The notes: generated from the sequence alone by a model not told the origin. Shown: positions 8,311 to 18,415, numbered from the stretch's first letter. The stretch is 64,000 nucleotides of DNA from Proteiniclasticum aestuarii (GCF_017368455.1 NZ_JAFNJU010000006.1:1-64000); one strand, 5' to 3'. Program-made: numbers and translations.

Positions 8311-9393
8311 ATGAAGATTGCGTTTATTGGTGATATAGCATTAATAGGAAAATATGATATTACTAAAAATCCGGAAGCTAAAAACAGATTAAATGTTTTA
8401 GCTGATAAATTAAAGGGATACGATTATATAATTGGTAATCTTGAGTCTCCATTAACAGAAGTTAATAGGACTTTGGTGTGTAAATCCATGCATTTAAGAT
8501 CGCCAATGGAGAATGTTGAATTATTAAAACACCTAAATATTGATGCTGTATCATTAGCTAATAATCATTTATTTGACTATGGAAGGGCTGGATTGGAAGA
8601 AACAGTTGAAGTGCTTGAGAGAAATAATATTGCTTGGTTTGGAGTTGATAAGAAGAATATTGTAACAGTTATTGAAGGTGAGAAAATATCTATAAGTGGA
8701 TATGCATGTTACAGTACAAATGGTTCTGGTTATGGGAATAAAAATCGCACATCAGGTATTAATCCACTTACTTATGAATCGATAGAGGAGCAACTAGAAG
8801 AAGATAGAAAAAATAGTGCATTTAGCATTTTGTCTTTCCACTGGGGGGATGAACATACTAATTACCCGAAGTATGAGCATATTGAACTAGCCAAAAAACT
8901 CGTTAACAATAAAGATGTAATTATTCATGGTCACCATCCACATGTAATTCAAGGAGTTCAGAAATTCACGAATTCGATTATATCGTATAGTTTAGGCAAT
9001 TTTATTTTTGATGATTGCATTTCTATAAATGGCAAATTCATTTTAAAACAAAATGAACAAAACAAGAAATCATTTATTTTGGGAGTTGAAATTGAGAAAG
9101 GGACAATTATTGGGACTTCATTTATTGGATTCAAAGAAACTAATGATGATTTTGAATTTTTTGATATTAATGAAGAAATAAATGGAATTTCATCGAAACT
9201 AAATCAAATTAGTTCAATTGATGAATATGAGAATCTTAGATCAATGCAAATAAACAATGTAAGAAAAGAAAAGTTTGGTAAACGTGATTTTGAATGGTTA
9301 ATGAGTAGACTAAATTACTATTCAATTGGTGCTAGAATTACAGCTATAATTCGAAAAAGAAGATATCATGAAATCTCCCAAAAATTCAAATAG
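8311..9393 (+). CDS. CapA-type metallophosphatase-fold protein
   Basis: The 360-residue protein has the CapA/PgsA capsule-protein fold of the calcineurin-like superfamily: FIGDIALIGKYD at the start, GNLESPLT, SLANNHLFDYG, SFHWGDEHTNYP and HGHHPHVIQGV with YSLGNFIFD, all conserved metal-site blocks. In poly-gamma-glutamate systems this protein takes part in polymer handling, but no ligase CapB or CapC is present here. There is no signal peptide or N-terminal helix, so this version is probably cytoplasmic. Its pairing with the TupA-like gene just upstream suggests the two modify the polysaccharide with amino acids. ATG 8311 has GAGGTG at 8299-8304; the GTG at 8302 lies within it. Confidence 0.85.
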   Translation: MKIAFIGDIALIGKYDITKNPEAKNRLNVLADKLKGYDYIIGNLESPLTEVNRTLVCKSMHLRSPMENVELLKHLNIDAVSLANNHLFDYGRAGLEETVEVLERNNIAWFGVDKKNIVTVIEGEKISISGYACYSTNGSGYGNKNRTSGINPLTYESIEEQLEEDRKNSAFSILSFHWGDEHTNYPKYEHIELAKKLVNNKDVIIHGHHPHVIQGVQKFTNSIISYSLGNFIFDDCISINGKFILKQNEQNKKSFILGVEIEKGTIIGTSFIGFKETNDDFEFFDINEEINGISSKLNQISSIDEYENLRSMQINNVRKEKFGKRDFEWLMSRLNYYSIGARITAIIRKRRYHEISQKFK

Positions 9394-9405
9394 GGGTTTA
9401 TATCG

Positions 9406-10608
9406 ATGAAAAAAATAATTTATATTGGCAATTTTGCATTTCCATTAGGAAATGCAGCCGGAAAAAGAGTATATGGAAATGGTAAGTTGTTTAAAGAACT
9501 TGGTTATGAAGTTGTTTTTATTGGAGTAGATCGAAATATTGAGAGCTATTGTAAACTTGAAGAAACTGAGAAAGAATATGATGGCTTCAAGTATTACAAT
9601 TTTTCTTATCCTAATAACACTATTTCATGGATTAAATATAATAGGTTGTTCAAAACACTTGTTGAATTTATTAACGAGAAAATTGGTATTAAAAATATTG
9701 ATATGATAATTTACTATGGTAGTCCGTCACTATCATTATTCATTTATAAATTAATTCGTTTTTGCAGACATAACAAAATTAGAATCATTTCTGATTGTGT
9801 TGATTGGCTTACTGTTAAGACGAGCAATCCAATTTTCAATTTAGTTAAATGGGCAGATAATACATATCAAAAGGCCTACTTAAATAAGAGAGTAGATGGT
9901 GTTATTGCTATTAGTAAATACTTAGGAGCATATTATAAAAAAGCTGGCGTTAAAACTGTAGTCGTACCTCCTTTATCCCCGGTTAAGTATGATTTTGTAT
10001 ATGGAAATAACCCAAGCAAAACAATTGTGTATGCAGGACTCCCATTTAGAAAAGGTGAAGTGATTAGAGATTTAAGTTCACTTAAAGATAGAATTGATAT
10101 AACAATTTTTTTGCTTTATAAAGCAAAAAAGAATGGAGCCAAATTTGTCTTCAATATTTATGGGTTTACAAAAGAAGAGTATTTACATTCGATACCATCT
10201 CAAGCGGAATATGTAGAGGGGTTAGCAAATAGTATTAAATTTAATGGAATGAAAGCAAATAATGAAGTTACTGAAGAAATATCAAAAGCAGATTTCACAA
10301 TATTAGTTAGAGATGTTAATCGCGATACGACTGCGGGCTTTCCAACTAAAGTTTCTGAAAGCATTAGTTGTGGAACGCCAGTTATAACAACTAAAACTAG
10401 TGATTTGGAAGATTTTATTATTGAAGGTGAATATGGCTTCTTCATAGATGCATTGAATTATTCTAAATCAGCTGATAGGTTAAAAGAGATTTTTGATATA
10501 GACAAAGATAGTATTTATGAAATGAAAATGAAATGCCTCAACTCAGGTGTTTTTAATTACAGAAATTATAAAGAAAGTATTAAGGAACTCATTGATTTAT
10601 TCTATTAA
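9406..10608 (+). CDS. glycosyltransferase, GT4-like
   Basis: The 400-residue protein begins with a typical GT-B acceptor motif (GNFAFPLGNAAGKRVYGNGK) and has a later donor region, FTILVRDVNRDTTAGFPTKVSESISCGTP, in which PTKVSESISCG corresponds to the E-x7-E nucleotide-sugar site. It is cytoplasmic or membrane-associated with no clear helix. It is one of three glycosyltransferases in the locus, so the repeat unit likely has about four sugars counting the initiating one. Donor and acceptor cannot be assigned. Confidence 0.82.
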   Translation: MKKIIYIGNFAFPLGNAAGKRVYGNGKLFKELGYEVVFIGVDRNIESYCKLEETEKEYDGFKYYNFSYPNNTISWIKYNRLFKTLVEFINEKIGIKNIDMIIYYGSPSLSLFIYKLIRFCRHNKIRIISDCVDWLTVKTSNPIFNLVKWADNTYQKAYLNKRVDGVIAISKYLGAYYKKAGVKTVVVPPLSPVKYDFVYGNNPSKTIVYAGLPFRKGEVIRDLSSLKDRIDITIFLLYKAKKNGAKFVFNIYGFTKEEYLHSIPSQAEYVEGLANSIKFNGMKANNEVTEEISKADFTILVRDVNRDTTAGFPTKVSESISCGTPVITTKTSDLEDFIIEGEYGFFIDALNYSKSADRLKEIFDIDKDSIYEMKMKCLNSGVFNYRNYKESIKELIDLFY

Positions 10609-10626
10609 AAGTTAGGAGATGAAAAA

Positions 10627-11646
10627 ATGTTTAAAAATAAAACTCTATTAATAACAGGTGGCACAGGATCTTTCGGAAATGCAGTAATGAAAAGATTCTT
10701 AAATACAGATATTAAAGAAATTCGTATTTTTTCTCGTGATGAGAAGAAACAAGATGATATGAGAAAGTTATATAAAAACGACAAATTGAAATTTTATATT
10801 GGTGATGTTAGAGACCTTTCAAGCGTTAAAAATGCTATGCATGGAGTAGATTATATTTTTCATGCAGCTGCTCTTAAGCAAGTACCTTCTTGTGAATTCT
10901 TCCCGCTTGAGGCAGTAAAAACTAATGTATTAGGAACGGATAATGTATTATCTGGAGCTATTGAGATGGGAGTTAAAAAGGTTATTTGCCTTTCCACAGA
11001 TAAGGCAGCCTATCCGATCAACGCAATGGGAATTTCAAAAGCAATGATGGAGAAGGTCTTTGTAGCTAAAGCAAAGACTGTTGATCCTGAAAGAACTCTT
11101 ATTTGTGGTACGAGATATGGTAATGTCATGGCTTCAAGAGGCTCAGTAATTCCATTGTTTATAGATCAGATTAAAAACGGACAACCACTTACGGTAACTG
11201 ATCCAAGCATGACAAGGTTTCTAATGAGCCTTGAAGAAGCTGTTGAACTTGTTGTATTCGCTTTTCAAAACGCTGAAGCAGGAGACATTATGGTTCAAAA
11301 GTCGCCAGCATCAACTATCGGGGATTTAGCACAAGCAGTTAAAGAACTATTTAAAGCTGACAATGAAATTAAAGTAATCGGAACTCGTCATGGAGAAAAG
11401 CTCTATGAAACACTTCTTACAAAAGAAGAACATGTAGTTGCGAAAGACATGGGCGGTTTTTATCGAGTTCCTGCTGATAAGAGAGATCTTAATTATGATA
11501 AGTATTTTGTTGAAGGAGATCAAAAGCTCTCTTCTGAGGATGAATACAACTCACATAACACAGAAAGGCTTAATATCGAACAGATTAAAGAGAAATTATT
11601 ACAGCTTGATTATGTAAGAGAACAATTGGAAAGTTGGGATAGATAA
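10627..11646 (+). CDS. capE: UDP-GlcNAc 4,6-dehydratase/5-epimerase
   Basis: CapE performs the first step of UDP-L-FucNAc synthesis: dehydration at C4/C6 with inversion at C5 of UDP-GlcNAc. The 339-residue protein has TGGTGSFGNAVMKRF, the HAAALKQVPSCE block, STDKAAYPINAMGISKAMME with the Met-x3-Lys variant of the SDR active site, and a C-terminal GTRHGEKLYETLLT block, all as in CapE/FnlA. It lacks the membrane part of the larger dehydratase at 1704. A clear GGAG precedes ATG 10627, and the gene overlaps the next by one base. CapF follows directly and CapG is at 17285, completing the pathway. Confidence 0.93.
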   Translation: MFKNKTLLITGGTGSFGNAVMKRFLNTDIKEIRIFSRDEKKQDDMRKLYKNDKLKFYIGDVRDLSSVKNAMHGVDYIFHAAALKQVPSCEFFPLEAVKTNVLGTDNVLSGAIEMGVKKVICLSTDKAAYPINAMGISKAMMEKVFVAKAKTVDPERTLICGTRYGNVMASRGSVIPLFIDQIKNGQPLTVTDPSMTRFLMSLEEAVELVVFAFQNAEAGDIMVQKSPASTIGDLAQAVKELFKADNEIKVIGTRHGEKLYETLLTKEEHVVAKDMGGFYRVPADKRDLNYDKYFVEGDQKLSSEDEYNSHNTERLNIEQIKEKLLQLDYVREQLESWDR

Positions 11647-12755
11647 TGAGGATTTTAGTCACTGGGGCAAAGGGCTTCATAGGAAAAAATTTAATTGCAG
11701 AGTTGAGAAATAGAAAGTATGACGATATTTTTGAGTATGACAGAGATACAGATCCGTCATTACTTGATGAGTACTGTAAGGAAGCAGACTTTGTATTTCA
11801 TCTAGCAGGGGTAAACCGACCAAAAGAGCAATCTGAATTTATGGAAGGTAACTTTGGCTTTACATCTGATTTGTTGAATTCTCTTAAGAACCATAAAAAT
11901 ACCTGTCCAGTGATGATTTCGTCTTCCATTCAAGCTGAGCTAGACAATCCTTATGGTGAAAGTAAGAAGGCGGGAGAGGAGCTCATATTTGCTTATGGTA
12001 AAGAAACTGGATCTAAAGTGCTTGTTTACAGATTTCCTAACGTCTTTGGAAAGTGGTGCAGACCAAACTACAACAGCGCAGTAGCTACGTTTTGTCATAA
12101 TATCGCACATGATTTACCTGTTCAAGTAAACGACCCAAGTGTAGTAATGAACCTTGTTTATATAGATGATGTGGTTAATGAACTGATAAATACTTTAGAA
12201 GGAAATGAGAATAGAGATAATCTGTTCTGCAAAGTTCCGATTTTGCATACCCTAACACTTGGTGAGATAGTTGATTTGATTTTTTCATTTAAAAAAAGTA
12301 GAGAAGAAAAATCAGTTCCCAATATGTCGGATGCTTTTACTAAAAAGCTGTATAGTACATATTTAAGTTATCTGCCAAAGAATGAGTTTAATTATGATCT
12401 GAAAATGAATGTAGATGATAGAGGTTCTTTTACTGAATTTATAAAAACCCACGATAGAGGACAGGTTTCAGTAAATATATCTAAACCAGGTATCACTAAA
12501 GGTAATCACTGGCATCATTCAAAAAATGAGAAGTTCTTAGTTGTTAGTGGTATAGGAGTTATTCGATTTAGAAAAATTGATTCAGATGAAATACTGGAGT
12601 ACTTTGTAAGTGGAGACAAGATGGAAGTCGTTGATATCCCAACGGGCTATACACACAACATAGAGAATCTTGGTGATACAGATATGGTCACGATTATGTG
12701 GGCAAATGAGCCATTCGATCCTGAAAAACCGGATACTTACTTTTTAAAAGTATAA
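11646..12755 (+). CDS. capF: UDP-2-acetamido-2,6-dideoxy-hexulose reductase with cupin domain
   Basis: CapF takes the CapE product to UDP-L-6-deoxy-talosamine: a C-terminal cupin epimerises C3 and the N-terminal SDR reduces C4. Residues 1-245 hold the SDR with VTGAKGFIGKNL, HLAGVNRP and YGESKKAGE (the Tyr-x3-Lys pair). From about residue 255 the cupin shows KGNHWHHSKNEKFLVVSG, whose histidines and glutamate bind the metal. The 369-residue length matches the known bifunctional enzyme. The start overlaps the capE stop (TAATG). It is followed by a 560-base gap, so it may end a transcript. Confidence 0.93.
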   Translation: MRILVTGAKGFIGKNLIAELRNRKYDDIFEYDRDTDPSLLDEYCKEADFVFHLAGVNRPKEQSEFMEGNFGFTSDLLNSLKNHKNTCPVMISSSIQAELDNPYGESKKAGEELIFAYGKETGSKVLVYRFPNVFGKWCRPNYNSAVATFCHNIAHDLPVQVNDPSVVMNLVYIDDVVNELINTLEGNENRDNLFCKVPILHTLTLGEIVDLIFSFKKSREEKSVPNMSDAFTKKLYSTYLSYLPKNEFNYDLKMNVDDRGSFTEFIKTHDRGQVSVNISKPGITKGNHWHHSKNEKFLVVSGIGVIRFRKIDSDEILEYFVSGDKMEVVDIPTGYTHNIENLGDTDMVTIMWANEPFDPEKPDTYFLKV

Positions 12756-13315
12756 TTGAAGAAGAAATTACAATATGTGTCATAGGATATTAAGTTAGAG
12801 TCTAGAAGTAAATTTCGTGTTTTGCTCTAATAAAAGATGAGTATTTAGTAGTATTTCTAAAAAAAACGATATCTTTGATTAAGTAAACAATAAAATAGTG
12901 GGTTTCGAAATGTCTACATGTAAGATGTTCAAGCGTATATTCAAAACGTAGATTTTACAATACTTTGGAGAGATAAATTAAGTAATGATGGCATACTTTC
13001 CTACAAAGAGTTGGAAAACATCTTATTACGAACCACACTAATAACTACGAAAATGAGTAATTTATCATCATATATTATCTAAAGAAAAATGATTTTTTTG
13101 TGGATATAGATAATACTGAAATAATTATAAACCATTTGCTCAATATTTTGAAATACCAAGCGAACATAAAAGTTCATAAAGAATAGATGTAGTTCGAACG
13201 ATGATTTTTTGTATACGAAGTTAAAAAAGCAGAGTAATTGCTTCTTGAAGAAAAGATTATAAATGAATTCAATATTTAATTATGTAGATATGTCATTTGA
13301 AATGGAGGAAAAGGT
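12756..13315 (+). other. AT-rich gap without intact gene
   Basis: All frames are broken by frequent stops. A short run near 13135-13180 reads like FAQYFEIPSEHK before a stop and might be a remnant of a lost gene, but it is too short to identify. GGAGG at 13304-13308 at the right edge belongs to the next gene. No clear terminator or promoter was recognised. The position, between capF and the polymerase, suggests a gene was lost or the capEF and wzy segments were joined by recombination. Confidence 0.5.
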
Positions 13316-14515
13316 TTGTATTTGCAAAGAAATCAACTAAGCACAAAAATATTATATTTATTAATGTTTTTTGTCATCTTTTTTTATCCTACTTCTGCAG
13401 ATGGGATTATTCTAAAATCTAATAGCTATGTGTTTATTTATTATGGAATTTGTATAATTCTTGTTATGTGGTATGTGATAGGAAAAAAAATCAACATAAA
13501 TTCTATTTTAGGAATACTAGCGGTTATGGTTTATATGTTTGTTGCTTCTATCGTTTCATCAAAAGTTTTAGAAGGAACAATAGATATTGCTAGATTTGTA
13601 TATATATTACTGCCATTAGTTATTTTTTTATTTAACTCTGATAAGAAAGTGCCTGCTAAATTTGTGCTGATTATTAATGAAGTGTTAACAATTATTATTA
13701 TAGTTTGGAATAGTTTCCTTATTTTTAATGTTGAACTTATTCAAAACTTCACCACGAACTATTATTCACAATTCAACTGGTTTACTACAAGAACATTTGT
13801 TGAAAACAGTAAACCTGTGTTTACTTTCGGAATATATAGCTATGGTGCCTTCTTTTATGCTATGCTTTTTATATTTTGGGTGTATGTTATATTTTCTAAG
13901 ATAAAGAAGAACGATCCCTTCAAAAACAGATACTATATATATGCTTTTTCGTTCATATTATTTCAAATCTTAATGAGAGGAAGTACAGCATTACTACTTG
14001 GAATTATTATGTTAGTAGCTTTCTTGAGAAGGATTGGAAAAAGTAATTGGAGTTTTTTAGTGGTTCCACTATTTATAGCTGTTGGTGTGTATTTTATATA
14101 TGTGCAAGACTATGACTGGACCCGTTTAGTTATTGGAACTTCTACAAATGGGTTTGCATCAAGATACCTTTCAACTTGGTTTCAAAATAATTTCCAGGCT
14201 GTTAAAGAAACTATTCTAGGGATTGGATTTACAATCCCAGCAACTCGTAATTTGGTTTATTCAGATTCAGGATATGTTGTGCTGTTTACAATGGGTAATA
14301 TTATTCTGCCAGTTGTTCTTTACGTAAATTTATACAAAAGTTTTAGAAGAAATTTGCCAAAAGAAATATTTTGGTTAACATGGATAGTTATTATGCTTTT
14401 TGAATTAGCTTTACCGGGATTACTATATTCAAAGGAAATAATATTTATAGCATATTTTTATATGTCTGTTCAAGCTGTTAGAGATAAAAATTATTATGAT
14501 GCTATAAGCGACTAA
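13316..14515 (+). CDS. O-antigen/capsule polymerase-like membrane protein (Wzy)
   Basis: The 399-residue protein is almost entirely hydrophobic, with about ten predicted membrane helices and a larger extracytoplasmic loop around residues 125-165 (ELIQNFTTNYYSQFNWF and following). Wzy proteins share little sequence, so the call rests on topology, size and the absence of any other polymerase in a locus that has Wzz and a flippase. It would join repeat units on the outer face of the membrane. The TTG start has GGAGG seven bases upstream. Confidence 0.75.
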   Translation: MYLQRNQLSTKILYLLMFFVIFFYPTSADGIILKSNSYVFIYYGICIILVMWYVIGKKININSILGILAVMVYMFVASIVSSKVLEGTIDIARFVYILLPLVIFLFNSDKKVPAKFVLIINEVLTIIIIVWNSFLIFNVELIQNFTTNYYSQFNWFTTRTFVENSKPVFTFGIYSYGAFFYAMLFIFWVYVIFSKIKKNDPFKNRYYIYAFSFILFQILMRGSTALLLGIIMLVAFLRRIGKSNWSFLVVPLFIAVGVYFIYVQDYDWTRLVIGTSTNGFASRYLSTWFQNNFQAVKETILGIGFTIPATRNLVYSDSGYVVLFTMGNIILPVVLYVNLYKSFRRNLPKEIFWLTWIVIMLFELALPGLLYSKEIIFIAYFYMSVQAVRDKNYYDAISD

Positions 14516-14545
14516 TAGTTAAATTGTTATTGATGGAGGATCGGA

Positions 14546-15784
14546 ATGAAAGATATAAATATACTGTTTGTAGGTGGAATGTTTCCTAAAGAAATGGAAG
14601 AGGAAATTATTAGCAAGAGCCGGAATAATGTTCAGCTTGCAGCTAATAATTTTCAATGGGATCTTATTAATGGATTTGATGAAGTTCTCAGTAGTCCCGT
14701 TACAATTATGAATAAAATGTTTATTGGATCGTATCCTAAAAATTATAAAGACTGGGTTATTAAAGAGACTGAATTTTCGCATGTTACAAATGCTGTAGAT
14801 ACGAATCTAGGCTTTGTAAACATTACTATTCTTAAACAGTTACTGCACCCATTTCGTGAAAAAAAAATTATTAGACGCTGGTTACAAACTCATCCCGCTA
14901 ATAATGCTGTTTTTATATATTCATTGGATATTAGATTCGTGCGAATAAGTCGCTACATTAAACAAATATCTCCTAAAACACCGATTGTTATTTCAGTTAT
15001 GGATTTACCGGAGCATATAATGAAATCAAAAGAACGCAATATTGCGGTTAGAATTTGGAAGAAATATATCACAAATAAAGTTTATAGAGGGTTGAAGTTA
15101 ATTGATGGCTGCATGATAGTGGCAGAAAATCAAATTAAAAGAATTTCAAAAAAGGATTCAGATTGTGTATTAGTCGAAGCTCTAACAAATCCCAAAAGTA
15201 GAAAATATGAACCTATTAGAGAGAAAGATAGAAAGCGAGTCGTATATGCTGGTACACTTGCCAGGCAGTATAATATTTTAAATTTGGTCCATGCATTTAT
15301 GCAGTTGTCTAACGTAGATATAGAATTGGACATTTGTGGTGATGGAGATACAAAAGAAGAAATAATTAAAGCATCAAAAAATGATCCAAGAATCAATTAT
15401 CTTGGAGTTTTAGGCAAGGATGAGGTTGTTTCGTTAATGAAAGAAGCTTGGGTCTTGGTTAATCCTAGAAAGAAAGGACAGGATTTTACTGGTTTTTCGT
15501 TTCCAAGTAAAACTATTGATTATTTATTAAGTGGAAGACCTGTTATATGTCAAAAATTAGAAGCAATCCCCAATGAATATGATGAGCATCTAATATATTT
15601 TGAAAATTCTGTTGATGATGCAGACTTATCAAGAAAACTTAATGAAGTTTTAAATTATGATTTAGACAAAGCAAATAGTGTTGGAAGAAAAAATTACTTG
15701 TTTGCTGCTAATGAAAAATGTTCAAAGAAGCAAATTGATAAGATTCTACAATTAATAGAACGAAAACGCAAAGAATTGGAATAG
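14546..15784 (+). CDS. glycosyltransferase, GT4-like
   Basis: This 412-residue GT-B protein shows the donor-domain blocks VVYAGTLARQYNILNLVHAF, LDICGDGDTKEEI, NYLGVLGKDEVVSLMKEAWV and FSFPSKTIDYLLSGRPVIC. In the last block the usual second glutamate region is changed to SKTIDYLLSG, as in several capsule glycosyltransferases. It stands between polymerase and flippase. It adds one of the repeat-unit sugars, perhaps L-FucNAc given the neighbouring cap genes, but that is inference. Confidence 0.82.
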   Translation: MKDINILFVGGMFPKEMEEEIISKSRNNVQLAANNFQWDLINGFDEVLSSPVTIMNKMFIGSYPKNYKDWVIKETEFSHVTNAVDTNLGFVNITILKQLLHPFREKKIIRRWLQTHPANNAVFIYSLDIRFVRISRYIKQISPKTPIVISVMDLPEHIMKSKERNIAVRIWKKYITNKVYRGLKLIDGCMIVAENQIKRISKKDSDCVLVEALTNPKSRKYEPIREKDRKRVVYAGTLARQYNILNLVHAFMQLSNVDIELDICGDGDTKEEIIKASKNDPRINYLGVLGKDEVVSLMKEAWVLVNPRKKGQDFTGFSFPSKTIDYLLSGRPVICQKLEAIPNEYDEHLIYFENSVDDADLSRKLNEVLNYDLDKANSVGRKNYLFAANEKCSKKQIDKILQLIERKRKELE

Positions 15785-15821
15785 CGTTTTAGACTTGTGT
15801 TTTTTAAGGAGGTGATTATTA

Positions 15822-17228
15822 TTGCAGCATAAATTAAGCAACAACGCACGTAATTTGCTTTCCGTTTTAGGAGCAAATTTTTTCGTTATGTTTGTTGGGA
15901 TAATTCAATCTTTTTTGTTTCCAAAGTTGATGGGTCCTAATCAATATGGGTATTGGTCTATGTATTTACTGTATATAGGATATGCTGGTTTCTTCAATTT
16001 AGGTGTTTCTGATGGGATTTATTTATTATTTGGAGGGGAAAATTATAATGATCTTGAAAAAGGAAAATTCAAAGCATACTTTAATATTATTTTATTCTAT
16101 TTATCAGTATTTTTAATAATTTGGGTTTTGTATTGTTTTTTTTCACAGCAAGTCACACAACAGTTGTTAATTATGCTTGCTATCGGGTTATCATCTTTTT
16201 TGGCATGCTTGATAAATTATGTAGTAATGATAGATCAGGCAACCTCAAGATTTAATATATATTCAAAAGGTCATATTATTGAAAAAATAGCTATTATGGC
16301 GGGAACAATAATATTAATTAAATTGAGAAATCCACTTGTAGTTATAATGGCTTCTATAATTGGTAGGATGATAACTGTATTTTATTATTATGCTAATTCA
16401 AAGCCTATTTTATATGCCAAACATAGTCCATATAAAGAAGCATTGAAAGATATGGCAACGTTTTTTTCTGCCGGAATTTGGATGACTTTAGCAGCAATTG
16501 GAACTACGGCTATGACTGGGATAGGGAGATTCTTTATACATTACCAACTAGGGGTGACAGAGTTAGGTTATTTTTCGTTTGTTTTATCAATTTCAGGATT
16601 GTTTACTATCTTTTTTTCAGCAATTGCAACGGTACTATTTCCTATGCTAAAGAGAAGTACTGGAGAAGCATATAGGAAGCAAATGATAATCTTAGATAAT
16701 CTTTTGGACTGGGTTGGTATCTTGATTTTACTATTATATTTTCCAGCAAAAAGTATGCTAAGCATTTTGTACCCCCAATATGAATCTGCCCTCAAGATCT
16801 TAGTGGTTTTGTTTCCACTGGTTCTACTACAAGGAAGAACTTCAATGGTATATTATACAATTTATAAAGTTGAACGGTTAGAAAGACAGTATGTCTATAA
16901 TTTAATAATAGCGCTACTGGTTTGTGTAATATTTAGTATGAGTTCACTAATGGTTGTAAAAGACATTACAAGTGTCGCAGTTGCTACATATGGTGCATTT
17001 GTAGTGTGGTGTATAGTTATTGTTGCACTATATAACAAAAATTCTGACATTAAATTAAAGTATCATTTTGGGAATTTATTGCTTTCAGTAATTTTTCTGA
17101 CTATTAATCTTGTTGGTCTTCCAAATGGCCTAGATGTAATTGTGACTTATTGTGTTTATATTCCAATTGCAATATACTCAACGATTAAAGCGATTCCTGA
17201 CATCAAACACTTGAGATACTATTTATAA
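15822..17228 (+). CDS. polysaccharide repeat-unit flippase (Wzx, MOP superfamily)
   Basis: The 468-residue membrane protein has about 12-14 helices and the characteristic opening LSVLGANFFVMFVGIIQSFLFPKLMGPNQYGYWSM of Wzx transporters; FPKLMGPNQYGYWSM is the usual PxxxGPxxYG block. It moves lipid-linked repeat units across the membrane for the polymerase. The start is TTG at 15822 with AGGAGG at 15807-15812, nine bases away. It is the only flippase in the window. Confidence 0.88.
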   Translation: MQHKLSNNARNLLSVLGANFFVMFVGIIQSFLFPKLMGPNQYGYWSMYLLYIGYAGFFNLGVSDGIYLLFGGENYNDLEKGKFKAYFNIILFYLSVFLIIWVLYCFFSQQVTQQLLIMLAIGLSSFLACLINYVVMIDQATSRFNIYSKGHIIEKIAIMAGTIILIKLRNPLVVIMASIIGRMITVFYYYANSKPILYAKHSPYKEALKDMATFFSAGIWMTLAAIGTTAMTGIGRFFIHYQLGVTELGYFSFVLSISGLFTIFFSAIATVLFPMLKRSTGEAYRKQMIILDNLLDWVGILILLLYFPAKSMLSILYPQYESALKILVVLFPLVLLQGRTSMVYYTIYKVERLERQYVYNLIIALLVCVIFSMSSLMVVKDITSVAVATYGAFVVWCIVIVALYNKNSDIKLKYHFGNLLLSVIFLTINLVGLPNGLDVIVTYCVYIPIAIYSTIKAIPDIKHLRYYL

Positions 17229-17284
17229 CAGAGAGGATAAAATAATATGTTTGTATTTACTAGAAAAACTGGGAGGTATACTAG

Positions 17285-18415
17285 ATGAAGAAATTAAAAG
17301 TGATGACAGTAGTTGGGACTAGACCTGAGATTATCAGACTATCAGCTGTTATTAATAAATTAGATGAATCAGAAGCAATAGAGCATGTACTTGTTCATAC
17401 AGGACAGAACTATGATTATGAACTTAATGAAGTATTTTTCAATGATTTTAAATTAAAGAAACCAGACTTTTTTTTAAATGCTGCAACTGGAACTGCTGTT
17501 GAGACGATTGGTAATATTCTAGTTAAGATTGATCCAATCCTTGAGGAAGTAAAGCCTGATGCATTTCTAGTGCTTGGAGATACAAATAGTTGTTTATGTG
17601 CAATAGCAGCGAAGAGAAGACATATCCCAATCTTCCATATGGAAGCAGGAAATAGATGCTTTGATCAGAGGGTTCCTGAGGAGACAAATAGAAAGATTGT
17701 TGATCATACAGCAGATATCAACCTAACTTATAGCGATATTGCTAGAGAGTATCTTTTAAGAGAAGGTCTTCCAGCAGATAGAGTAATAAAAACGGGTAGT
17801 CCGATGTTTGAAGTTCTTAATTCGAGAAAAGACGATATTGAGAAGTCAGATGTTCTGGATAGATTAAGATTAGAAGAAGGCAGGTATTTTGTTGTATCTG
17901 CTCATCGAGAAGAGAACATAAGTTCCGAGCAAAATTTTATGGATCTTATAGAAAGCTTAAACACAATAGCAGAAAAATATCAGCTGCCGTTAATTGTTAG
18001 TACACACCCAAGAACTAGAAAGATGATCGAATCAAAAGGAATTGAGTTTAATCCATTGGTTAAAACCATGAAGCCACTTGGATTTAATGAGTATGTGAAG
18101 CTTCAAATGCATGCTAAGGCGGTTCTTAGCGATAGTGGGACTATTAGTGAAGAATCTTCAATTCTTGGCTTTAAGGCACTGAATATTCGACAAGCACACG
18201 AGAGACCTGAGGCTATGGAAGAAGCTTCAGTTATGATGGTAGGGCTAAAGAAAGAAAGAATCCTTCAGGGGCTAGAAGTACTAGAGACACAAGAAAAAGA
18301 TGCTTTAAGATTGGTTGCAGATTATAGTATGCCAAATGTGTCTGATAAGGTACTAAGGATTGTCCTATCTTATACTGATTATGTGAATAGGGTTGTTTGG
18401 GGGGAAATAGGATGA
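17285..18415 (+). CDS. capG: UDP-N-acetyl-hexosamine 2-epimerase, UDP-L-FucNAc-forming
   Basis: CapG makes UDP-L-FucNAc from the CapF product by inversion at C2. The 376-residue protein has the non-hydrolysing 2-epimerase signature: VVGTRPEIIRLSAVI, HTGQNYDYELNEVFF, LGDTNSCLCAIAAKRRHIP, HMEAGNRCFDQRVPEETNR, SAHREENI and SDSGTISEESSILG. The GNRCFDQRVPEETNRKIVDHTAD stretch favours the CapG/WbjD branch over the ordinary WecB/MnaA branch, which usually has LRTGD in this place. With capE and capF in the same locus the assignment is strong. Its stop overlaps the next start (ATGA). Confidence 0.9.
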   Translation: MKKLKVMTVVGTRPEIIRLSAVINKLDESEAIEHVLVHTGQNYDYELNEVFFNDFKLKKPDFFLNAATGTAVETIGNILVKIDPILEEVKPDAFLVLGDTNSCLCAIAAKRRHIPIFHMEAGNRCFDQRVPEETNRKIVDHTADINLTYSDIAREYLLREGLPADRVIKTGSPMFEVLNSRKDDIEKSDVLDRLRLEEGRYFVVSAHREENISSEQNFMDLIESLNTIAEKYQLPLIVSTHPRTRKMIESKGIEFNPLVKTMKPLGFNEYVKLQMHAKAVLSDSGTISEESSILGFKALNIRQAHERPEAMEEASVMMVGLKKERILQGLEVLETQEKDALRLVADYSMPNVSDKVLRIVLSYTDYVNRVVWGEIG

